Of a DNA stretch of 64,000 nt, positions 23,151-33,794 are shown in pieces; within the stretch, counting starts at the first letter, position 1; each line of letters opens with the position of its first letter. The translations under genes and the position numbers were made by a program. The DNA is from Agroathelia rolfsii (lineage: Eukaryota; Basidiomycota; Agaricomycetes; Amylocorticiales; Amylocorticiaceae), in contig JABRWF010000004.1 in NCBI GenBank assembly GCA_018343915.1, positions 3,782,001-3,846,000 on the forward strand. Direction: 5' to 3'. Under the pieces are notes generated by a model, which saw only the letters and a program-made list of their open reading frames with translations, was not told the origin of the DNA and made no database searches.

Positions 23151-24761
23151 TGGGGGAAAAGTGGTGTCGAGCGCCGTCCACGAACGTGGAGAATATATAC
23201 AGCGTAGAGTACAGGGGCTGGTATAGGAGAGAGAGAGAGGAGGAGGGGAACAGAGGCGAGGGGGTAAAAAGGACGGCGGCTGGTTGCTTGATTCGGACAA
23301 GTCGGAGCAAGTCGGTTCGCGAAGGCGTTCATTTCATTTCTGGCCTGCGCGCCATACTTGTTGTATATACTACTGGCATATCCTCTTCTCGTCCACAAGC
23401 AATTACAACTCACAGCAGCCATGCTCGATGCACAAGTTTTGAGGTGTTTGTGCCCCCCATGGCTTGCTGCTGCTTGTCTGCATGAACGAACAACAACTGC
23501 TTGCCTGCAAAGACCAATCAGGCAGTCACACGACCGGACAGCAGCTGTGACGTAGATTATCATCATTACTATCGTCTGGTATATTATCATGATATCTGTT
23601 CTCCTCGGTACTCCATCGCGAGGTCATACCGATGATGCCAGTCCCTGTAGTTTACTCGAGTAGTACAAGTACATGTGTGTGTATACGACTCGGACCATGG
23701 ATTTATCTTGTAGACCACACGCACACCCCCAGCCAATCAGCGATGCAGCCCGCCACAAGCGATGCCAATGCGACACACACGCTCTAGACTCGTGTCTGTT
23801 CCTGACCATGATTGGTGCTTGAAACGAGCTGAAATCTTCACACACATCTAATGTGTCTGCGTGAAGACTTGCGTGTGCATCACCTTGTCTAAAGACATTA
23901 TGTATAGGATATGCCAGGCTGTTACAAATTTGCCGATGCCTTTGCGAAATACTTGACGGGGAAATGTTGGCCGATTCTGGTTGGTGCGCCAATCTCTCAC
24001 GTGTCCACTTCCGCGTCGATTCCGCAAATAGCGCGTGGCTATAGCATGGCCGTTCAGGCAAACATATATAATCTAGCAGCTTTTTAAAGATGGTAAGGTG
24101 ACCACCCCATTTAAGTATTATTTGGTGTCCGAGTATGCATTGCACAGTGCCCACTGCCATTGTCCAGCATTTCAAGACAATAATAATAATAATAAAAGAG
24201 TGACCACCCCAATTGATATATTTGGTCTTGGACCAAGGCGCAAACATGACTTTGTGGTCAACGACAAACTTGCGACACCGAGACACTCATCGACATGACG
24301 GCGTAGGAAGAGTATGATGATGCTACATCTGACGTCATGGACTCACTGGAGATGCATACCAGACTTGGCATCTCTCCCAGGTATTCTCCAAGATATCCTC
24401 CTAAATGTTAAAAACAAATTCAAGCAATCCATCTGATCGTCAATCTTGCTAGTTGAAATGCATCTAGTCAATCAATCTTATTTATTTTTGAAAGAAAAGA
24501 GAGAGAGAGAGCAAAAAGGGCGAAGGGTCGTGCGGGGTCGAATGCCAAGCCCAGCTGCGCCTGATGCGAGGCCAGATTCCCTGTCGCTGTTCCTCCACTG
24601 ACTGATTTCAGTGCAGCGTAACTTCTCTCTTCTCCTGCTCTCTTTCTTCATCGTCTACGCCAATTAAAATAAATTAAAATAAAAGCAGTCGATTTCCCTT
24701 ACGCAGAGTCTCCCCCTCAAAAGCACCACTCGCAGGCCTACCGATATCGCGCCGTGCACAA
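23151..24761. other. intergenic, divergent promoter region
   Basis: Lies between two divergent genes. Contains a short AAT microsatellite (about 24179-24195). Upstream of 24762 is a CT-rich stretch (about 24620-24655), a common fungal promoter trait. A 220-codon minus-strand frame here looks spurious. Confidence 0.45.
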
Positions 24762-26724
24762 ATGGACTTTGTCTCCAGTTTCTTCATGGACAGGCGCCAG
24801 CCTTGGCATTCCTCCTCGTCGGCGGGCTATTCCATCCTCCCCGTCTCTTCCACAAACAATTCACCCACGCGCGACTATCACCACCACCACCACCACCATT
24901 CGACAGCAGAAAAGCTCTCACGACGCGGATTCACCAACAGACGCTACCTACGCGCCCTCTTCAGCATCGCCCTCGCCTCGGGCTTCCTCTTCATCTGGTA
25001 CCGCTCCCAGCACCACGAAAAGGGCCCCTCAGACTATGAAATCTTGCAGCAGTGGCATGAGGACTACCCAGAGCTGCCCCCGCTCTACGAGGCTTATCAT
25101 GACCTGGAGCGCAACCTGACCCAGAATCAGGCCGACTACGTGCCGCCGGACGGCAAGCCCGTCAAGTATTTCTTCCCCGCTAATCACGTCCATGGTGCGG
25201 TCTAGACTCCCTCTGTGTATATGATACCCAGATGGGTTGTGCTAATTCGGTTTATCCAAAGGCTCTGGATGGGGAAACGCACTTCAAGAACTCTTTATGA
25301 ACGCCCACCTGGCCCATTCCGCTGGACGCTCGTATGTTGTCCTGTTGGCAGATCCCTTGCCCACTCCAGTGTGCTAACCTGTGTTTGCTACTTTCAGATT
25401 CGTGTGGGATAACTACACCTGGGAGCGTAATGGCCCCGAATACTCTGACTTTAACGGCAAACTCATTCCATCTCGTATACCCCTTTCCGCCATGATATCC
25501 AGTGCGTATCTTCATCGCCATCCCACTTACTGAATTCTCAACCATCTCCACAGGCCCTATCAACGGCGGCCCACTCCCACCCAACGACCCCAACCCGCTC
25601 TCCATCTCGCGCGAGCGCTTCCTCGAAGTCTGCCCCAAATCCAAGCGTGTCGTGCTCGACAGCCAGGAGGTCATCTCCGAGCTCAAGGCCAGCAACTGGG
25701 ATACCACAGCAGGGCAGGTGTTTGACGTCTGGGTCAAGCGTCTCACGAGCATGGACGAACCGTGTGTCGAGGTGGATGTGAACACGAATCAGATCTTTGA
25801 TATTTGGTAGGACATCATCTCTGTTTTTTTTGTCAGTAGTAGCAGTAAAACTGATCTTTCCATCCCCCCCCCCCCTATAGGCACTTTGGCTCTGACCGCA
25901 TCCTCGACATCTGGCCGAGCTTCCAGCATTCACCCATGCTCACCGAATTCGCGTGGTCACCACTCATCCACAAAGCATTCACGCGCAACCAAGCGCTCTT
26001 CGTCCCCTCCCCCTCACCTTCCGGTCTCTTATCCTTCCTCCCCTCCTTGTCCTCCTCCTCCTCCTCACAAAAGAACGACAACGACCCATACAGCCCCATC
26101 GAAGGCCTCCTCGCGCTCCACATCCGGCGCGGCGACTTTGAGGGCCACTGCCACCACTTTGCGCTCTACTCCTCCTCCTGGAACGGTTTCTGCCTCTTTC
26201 CGGGCCTCCCGGACCGTTTCGACGCACCGACATCCCCCCCTTCGGGCGAGGTGACGCCAGAGAAGACGGCGGCGTATCTGCAGCGGTGTTACCCTTCCAT
26301 CCCGCAGATCGTGGACAAGGTGCGCGGGATCCGGGAGGTGAACAAGGGTCTCAAGAGGGTGTTTATCATGACGAACGGTGCGGTGGAGTGGGTGGAGGAG
26401 TTGAAGGACGCGCTTAGAAAAGATGCCGGCGCGGGTGAGGACGGTGAAGGAGGCGCGTGGGAGGCGGTTTTCTCCAGTCGGGATATGAAGTTGGCGTGGG
26501 AGGAAAAGTATGTGGCGCAGGCGGTGGATATGTTGATTGGACAGCGGGCGGAGGTGTTTGTGGGTAATGGGGTGAGTGATAATTTCTTATGAAGTTCTTT
26601 CTTTGCTGACTGGGTTTTTTTTTTTTTTTTTTTTTAAAAAAAAAAGTTTTCGAGTTTGACCTCGAATATCGCCATGTTGAGGATCTCGAAAGGGTTCCCG
26701 CTGTCTTCGATACGTTTCTGGTGA
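24762..26724 (+). CDS. type II membrane O-fucosyltransferase-like protein
   Basis: Six exons (24762-25194, 25262-25331, 25398-25501, 25554-25806, 25881-26571, 26647-26724) join to 542 residues. A short cytosolic tail, one membrane helix at about residues 62-80 (YLRALFSIALASGFLFIWY) and a luminal catalytic region fit a Golgi/ER glycosyltransferase. GSGWGNALQELFMNAHLA resembles the N-terminal substrate loop and LALHIRRGDFEGHC (about residues 366-380) is the HxRRGDF motif of GDP-fucose O-fucosyltransferases that binds the nucleotide sugar. The C-terminus SLTSNIAMLRISKG...RFW is the SS/TSN motif of the same fold. The acceptor is unknown. The tail contains seven consecutive histidines (residues 40-46). 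The last intron has a T21A10 run. Confidence 0.85.
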
Positions 26725-27683
26725 TCACCCATTTTAGTGAATGAGAAGAAAGGGATCAGCGCCCTCCCTCTCCCTTGGTTCCTTTTTTTTTTTTGCGCTC
26801 TTTTTCAAGGCCTTTATTTTTCGCCACCTCACTGCATCAATCAGCATCCTTTTATGCCAATTATACCTTTTCAGGATCACACCACTCGGTTTTCTCGGAC
26901 ATCATATACGACTACTTGCTCCTGCATTTTATCATTCACCGACCATACATGCACAACCCTCCTTTCCCCTCTCCCCTTATTCCTTAATTTCCTTGATTCC
27001 CCTTGGACCGATTCCCACTTTCTCTTTCTTCAGATATGCTATTCTCTTTCTCAAGGACCTCGTATCCTTTTTTTTTGTTCTCGTTCTTGATTGATTCTCT
27101 TTGATATATTTACTAATGGATATAGTAGTATAGTGGTGTTATCAGTAAAATAAAATAAAATAAAATCCCATTAGCCTCGCAGCTTGACACTCCATGGGTG
27201 CTCGATACATACCTATATAATCGATGGGCACTCAGAAGAAGAAAAGGAAGAAATTTGTCGAAAAGAGAACAGGATACGCTTAAATACCCTTTTTATGTTG
27301 ATCATGACCAACTTTCTTCTCATCGGGCCAGGTGGTGGCATCTCGATCCTGGCTGAGTGGTGCACCGAATCTTTCTCCTTTCCAGCAATCGTTTTCATGC
27401 ATGGTATGTTGTTAATATTGGGGTTCAAGGTCACTAAATACAAAAAAAAATGCTTGTGATTGCATTGCAGAGACATGGGATAGGCTTGAATCAATGTAAT
27501 ATGTGGGTGTGGGAAACTCGGAACAGAAAGAGAAATGTGGGCCATAGTTATGAAGTCGTTAGCATTTTGTGTATGTATATATATATGTGGGGGGGGGGGG
27601 ACTAGGAGTTATCGGCCGCGACATACTTCAAGTTCTCGACAACGAAATCTCTCGATAATTGAAAGAGGTCTCTCCAATACTAC
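26725..27683. other. intergenic
   Basis: 3' flank of the fucosyltransferase-like gene, strongly pyrimidine-rich, and 3' flank of the dehydrogenase pseudogene. Includes an AAAAT repeat near 27147 and a G12 run at 27589-27600. Confidence 0.4.
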
Positions 27684-28714
27684 TTAAAGATTCTTCAACT
27701 CGTCCTTGTACTTCCTTTCGATCTCTTCAACAGCGTCACTGAAAGGTAGCCCATCAGCACAAAAGGACAACAACGCCATCCTTCCAGATCATGAACAGAA
27801 GATAAAGATGAAGAAAGAAAAAAATTAGGCCGTGTACTTTCCCAGTGCAGCGCGGAGTGGTAATGGCTTCCCAACAGCCATCCATCCCCTCTCCTGTAAC
27901 AACATCAGTAATGCGATGTACGCCGAGTTTGGTATCCCCACACTGGTCACGGATGGGGGTATACTACTCTTCGATGTGGGGCACCAGGTATGTCCTCCTT
28001 TTTCAGAAAGGCGGTACATGGGCTTCCCTGTCGGATTGATTCAAGTGCATGCAATCGAGGAATGTTCTAACGATATTCAAGTAATGCAGTGCTTACAGGT
28101 TGGATGAGGAGGACTTTTGATACCAAGATGGGTCACTTCGAGTGTCAAACCTTCCCCAATAGCTTCTCATGCAAATTCTGTTGCGCTATAGAAGGATGTG
28201 CAGGGGCCTGGCACCCATCCGCGTTTAGAAGAAATAAATCTACAATCATATGGACTAAGAGAAAAGCAATCAGGGCAAACAAACTGCCCCAGCGCACTGG
28301 TATTGAACTGGTCATAGATTTCTTGAGACGAGGATCCTTCCATCGTGCCTTGCAGCACGTGCCTAAAGGTGTCATCTGAGTTCACGAATTCGCAACAGAA
28401 AAACTTACCCAGCGTTATTGACGAGATCATCAACGTGCCCGTATATTGGTATGGCTTCTTGGGCGATGATTGCGGAGAGCTGGTAACATCGAGAGCCAAA
28501 GTTGCAGCCCCAGCTGCCTGGAGATCGTTGATTTATGGTGCCGTAGCAATAAAATTATGCCCTTTAGCCAGCAGTGCATATCACCGCGTCAATACGGTTT
28601 GTAAGTGCAAGTGCTAGTCTTTGTACTAAGGTCAGTTCGCGACTAATGCTAATGCTTGTTCCGGTGATCAACCAAACTGGGGAGGAAGGCATTGTAAAAG
28701 TGGATATATTTTTT
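27684..28714 (-). pseudogene. decayed short-chain dehydrogenase/reductase
   Basis: The start MPSSPVWLITGTS is the beginning of an NAD(P)-dependent SDR, but the glycine-rich loop that should follow (TGTSSGFGR in relatives) reads TGTSISISR, so the cofactor-binding glycines are lost. Further on, GHNFIATAP is followed by an in-frame TAA, then INDLQAAGAATLALDVTSSP. A frameshift separates this from HVDDLVNNAG, the NNAG motif. Later pieces match the family: a DDTFRHVLQGTMEG-like stretch with QFNTSALGQF, then PLPLRAALGKY, and the C-terminus SDAVEEIERKYKDELKNL ending at 27686. The order of motifs is kept while frames and key residues are lost, so this is an old inactivated gene. Its former substrate cannot be told. 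Confidence 0.82.
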
Positions 28715-30663
28715 ACTCTATGCGAGGCATATTCCAGCAGTTTGGCTTTATATGTTAGCCGCAACAAGCCAAGAGTCGAGAGGTGTTGTGCGTTGTGTTT
28801 GTGTGTGGAGGGGAGGAGGAGCTGGTTTGGAGACTAGGCATAATTAAACACACCGGATTTAAATATCACACATAATTAATGAAGCATCATCTCCACGTCC
28901 GGACGGCTGTGATATACTGGATGGGGCGTGAATCGAACATTGATTAAAGCTCAGGAAAGGAGAAAGCTTCAAGGAAAACCGGCGGAGGAGACACGCTTAT
29001 TCGGTGGCTTGGATAAAGCCGGCCTTCTTCAAGCGCTGATATGCCTTGGAATTCGTCAGTAGTACCTCAAACTCTAGCTTAGGCCATTTTGATAATGAGA
29101 AGAAGGGTCGAACATGACTGCCACCCTGTGGCAGAAGAGCACGATTGATACATGCTGGAGGTGTCCGCCACGTGGAGAATGAGCTTGATGCTTGTGGCCG
29201 TCTTCCCAATGCCGAATTTATTCAAGTTGTGGAGCGGTGTTGTGATTTTGGGCATTCTTCAACGCAGCGTGTCTGGACATCCGTAGACAATTTATGGGAC
29301 CTTCCGTGTACTATACTATAATTCAAAATCAAAGAATTGGGAGATGTGGAAAAAGCGATTACTGGGACTGGTGTGGAATCAGCTACAGATGCCGAGGGGA
29401 AAGGGCTTTTCGGAAGATCATGATCGATGACGCTCTGGCTTACGAGCATCGTTTCACTGGTTGGTGCTTATGACTGAGTGCTCTACAGCAGCTAATGTTT
29501 GATGACCGATGAGTCTAAGCACTCAAAAACGCCTGTGTAACTTTCAGGAAGAGACAACAGAGGTCGGGTGTGGGTTATCATAGTGCAGGAAGAGAGAGAA
29601 TAGAAAGAGTCGTGCTTTGATTACGATCAGATAAATCAGAATATGAGCAAAACATGAATGAAACAATCCCATGGAGGTAATAGGTCGGCTAGGGAGCTAT
29701 TTGAAGGTATGTGACTCCAACTACGAATCCTGCGAGACAGTCGGCAGTGATGAGGTGATCACGTGTTTAGGATATGGTGCTATCGCATGGGCATCATATT
29801 ATCGACTTGGAGGGGTTACGAAGAACGCATGCGGTGCATGATGTCGCGACGTACGATGTGCATGTGAGTATATATTATGCTATGAAAAATTGGCGTGTGT
29901 GAGCCCAAGGTTTATCATCCGCAGAGCCAATAACTATCCATCGAGTCCAAAAGTTCTTTTGTCGTGCTACCAAAAAAATCTGCAGTCGATCTTTTGGCTA
30001 TGTTAGCTACCTTTGGTTTCCAAGCAATCATAACAAATGGTGCACCGTCATCCGAGTATTACACCCTGAGTTTATAATACGGGGTGGGTTGGCTATTCTA
30101 TGAGAGTAGGATTGCGATTTTTCAACAGTGTACGTATCTGTAGACGCTTTAGAGGGGTGCGAGTGTCCATCTACAGTACGCCAATATGAAATCGAAGGAT
30201 CGAGAATGATTGTAGAATGTGCCGCAGTGCCATGAATAGCCAGGATTGTGTACCATATAGTCGGAAGAGCTGTGGCCAGCAGCCCAGGTGTGATAAGCAT
30301 CGATCTGGGAGATGTTTGGCAGCACGGGAGTAGAGCTTTGGGGCCCAATGGGTGATCTTCGACTCTGCAGATGGTGATGCTCGGGTTTGCAAGCATCGGC
30401 TCTTTATAGTACAGCACAAAATGCGTCAACTATCATAAAGGAGATACCCGTCATTTACAGGCCTCGATGCTAAGATGACAAGGAAGTTGGCCGTATCTTC
30501 AGTTGCAGGGGAGCAATGCCAGAATGTTTCACTGTTCTACACGATACAACGGAGGGACGAGCAAAATCAATCTAGGCCTAAGATATTTATTTATTTTTTA
30601 ATCCATTGTATTGATGTTATGAGCAACCTCTTACTGCAATTTTCACTATAGTAAGCAGTAGTC
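28715..30663. other. intergenic
   Basis: No gene supported. A minus-strand piece at 28997-29209 ends in a protein-like segment (KLEFEVLLTNSKAYQRLKKA) that I cannot assign; it may be another gene remnant. Other frames look random. Confidence 0.35.
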
Positions 30664-30838
30664 TGTTAGAATATGTGATCCATGTGTGGGGTCACATGAT
30701 TCTATCCTTATATTTACGGTAGTTTACATTATTGTTTACTATCCGTTTGACTACGTACAACGATGTACAAGTAAACAAGCGGAATACAATACTTTGTGTC
30801 GACCGCTGCTCATCGTCGTCGCTCGTCGTATTTTAACA
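30664..30838 (+). mobile_element. solo LTR, same family as the 1.6-kb element
   Basis: 175 bp from TGTTAGAAT to TTTTAACA with TAGTC directly on both sides (30659-30663 and 30839-30843). It shares the block around ATCCGTTTGACTACGTAC and AACAAGCGGAAT with the LTR at 1587, including the nine-base self-priming motif (30741-30749), but is clearly diverged elsewhere. No second LTR or interior lies nearby, so it arose by recombination between the two LTRs of a full element. Confidence 0.85.
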
Positions 30839-33794
30839 TAGTCTTCATTACGTAGACTCCGAGTTTTCCAGCGCTCACTTGGATCAGACAAGTCATAGCG
30901 TGTCTTTTTTCGTGAGTTTCATGAGCAAAAAATGTAGCCACTTCGGGTCTCAACATATGGTTCTGATCAGTGGGAGTTGGAGATGTGGCGCCTGGGCCGA
31001 ATGGTGAATGCGTCATCACGTCACCGAGTGATTCGGCAGGTCAGGCCGGCGCTGCGACGGCAAGGAAGACAGTGTGAAGACAGAGGTTGGGTGCTGCCGG
31101 TGTAGCCGGCAGGCACCTCTCGAGCTGCAGGCGAGAAGGTATCTCGGCACCCCCCAAACCAGTTGCCTGTGCTAGTGTGCCCACTAAGAAAGGTGGGTGT
31201 GTCGAGCGCAGCTCAACACTGATTATATGCGCTATGCTCCTTGCTGCCAGAGAACAAGCCACAAACTGTGCAGCAGCTGAGCTGGGTGGGCAAACTCCCC
31301 GGAGCGGAGTCTGAAGCCTGACGCTTCCGGCCTGTCCTCCCAATGCCGAGTCCTCAACCTCGCAAGCTCGGAATTGGGCTCGGCGACTCGGACACGGGTC
31401 GGAGCTTCAGCAGAAGCAATAGACATGACTGTACAGCATGATTTCTCCTTTTCACACTTTTGGCTTTTGCCATGGTCATACATGTGCTGCATATAAATTT
31501 TGCATAGCACAACACCTCCCAACCTATATCATCCCAACCCACACCACACTTCCATAAACTTTGTTAAACATTACCACAGCCTTTAACACCGTAGTTTGTC
31601 TTAGGTACATGAAGCGGTATATAAACGTATTAATAAAATAAAAAATAAAAAAATAAAAAGTATCACGTGATCATACTCTAGCAGAGAAGTTGGTCACGTG
31701 ACAAGAACTTTTTGCCAAATCCTTTACTCAAAGTAGTGATTTATCACAAGATTGAGAAAAACAACATTTTTCTTTTGAAAACCCCAGAGTGCTAGATGTA
31801 AAGGCCTGGTTACGCTACGCGTGACCGTGACTCCCATCCTCCGTGGCAATGGATTGCCATTCTAACAATTCACGTTAGCAGTTGAAAAACATGTTGAATT
31901 CGCAAGTACATTCCTTTCTTGGGCTTGACAAATGGAACCCAGATTCTCACAAAAACGCCATTTGATTAGGCGAAACCCATTTTCCAATCGGCTAACTTCA
32001 AGGGCGAATATCATGTCGTTACCGTCACCATGACAGAGGTCGTGGTCACGGTATCACTCCGAGCTAGAATGTCTACCCTGTGCCTACCGATTAGCAGTGC
32101 TCGTTCACGAGTTTTCAGCTCTCTGATAGCTGATGTTAAAACGGAAGGATTTACGATCTAAACACTCATTACTTAGTATTCAGTCACAACCTGCATTTTC
32201 TCCAAGTTGCTTCTGTTCAGAAACTACCAATGAGAAGTGTATCCATGCCACTGACCGGGGTTACCCTGAGACTCAGATAAGGGCAAAAGCTGTGGCTAAG
32301 ATATAAGGCCTATACGAGGGACTGGCTATTAATACTATACAATGACCGAAATAACTTGAATAGACATCCTGAATGAACCATTCAAGGGACTTGCTACCAG
32401 TACTACCGTCTGTCGCGCTAATAAAAGTAAATAAAATAAATAAATAAATAAAAACGCATATAACCCTGACTCACACGGTGACGGCTTCGGGCTTGAATAG
32501 CAACCATGTATTTCATTAACTCGAATCCTTTGGGTCGGATACGCAGGGTGGTGTTTCCGTTGCAATTACATGGATTAATGAGTGTTGCTGCCCGAGAGCC
32601 CTGGCGAATTACCCCATTTTATCCAAGTTACTGGTGATCTTACTGGCAGTATTACTGCACCTAGGAGAGCAGGGAAGGGAAGAGGCAGATGCGATTTGTG
32701 CGGTATCCTGATCTCCACCCTTTCTTCTGCTACCTTTCTAAACTACAAAGGTCGGGGAGCCGAATTGTCAAAACTGTCTAGCCTGAGTTTCAAGCTTCTA
32801 TACAGATGCCGCGGCCCGACACGATCCGTCTTTTTCTTTTGCTTGTATATGTTGATGGTACGAGCGACAATCTCTTTACGCACTTGCCGCCTGAACACAA
32901 CACAAACAAGTAAAAAAAAAACCGCCGGACCGCACGGACCGACTACAGTCACCATTCTATTCAAACTCAGACTACATCGCGCAACCGTAGCGTCAGAGGC
33001 TTGAAACTCAGGCTAAAGCTGTCATCTGCACGGGAGACACGCAATCGGTCGAAATAAAGTTAATAGAGTCAACTGAAAGCGCTGGCAGTCAACGCCCATT
33101 CATGCTGCACGCTCCTTGCATATCATCATCCGAGCCGCCGGCAATAAACCGACGGTGGTGGAAGACTCCTGCGTCTATTGTAATTAGGAAGAGCGGCTCT
33201 TTGGAAGCGATTGCCTCTAATGCCGCCGGTTTCCCTTGCACCCAGACCACAAATGGGTCATATGAGTTTGGTCATGCCCTGCTCATGATTATGTTTGTTC
33301 GTTTTTCTCCGAATTTTGTATTGAATCAGGAGAATCAGAAGGTCATATTACGGGTGTATGGGGCCCCGACTCCATACATCACCGCAATCAATTACTGTAA
33401 ACAGGCATGCTCGCTGGTCCTGGTCTCTAAACACTGGAAAAAGTACGGTGTCTTCATGGCATTACGTTCCAAATATTCATATCATTGGCATTAATGACAC
33501 CTCGGTTCTTGTTGAATCTATTTCCCTCGATGATGAGTGAGCACATGCTGGTTGTCATACTCTTGAATGCATTGTATTGACTTTTTCTCAAGCCTACTGT
33601 TTATGGTCAGCTGCCACGTTACAAGTAATAATCTCGGAAGTTTGGCCCCGTGTTCGCCTTGAACGATTTATGCTAGCTTTGTTTCTTTTTCTAAATTTAT
33701 ATATCCAGCTGGTATGCACATACATATAAAAGGCATCTATGAGTGATACTTTTTTACAGCTGAGTGTCCAGGGTCTGAAGCTTGTTTCGACATC
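30839..33794. other. intergenic, upstream of GH51 gene
   Basis: About 3 kb with no recognisable protein. It contains AT-rich AAATA repeats near 31630 and 32420. The last part is the promoter of the GH51 gene. Confidence 0.4.
33725..33732 (+). promoter_or_regulatory. TATA box of GH51 gene
   Basis: TATAAAAG, 63 nt before the ATG at 33795. Confidence 0.6.

Noticed and set aside
23624..24286. 220-codon minus-strand frame
   Set aside because: Composition is random, it contains an isoleucine run from the AAT microsatellite, and it matches no family. It lies in a divergent promoter region.
30028..30429. 133-codon minus-strand frame
   Set aside because: No domain, no splice-linked neighbours and random composition.
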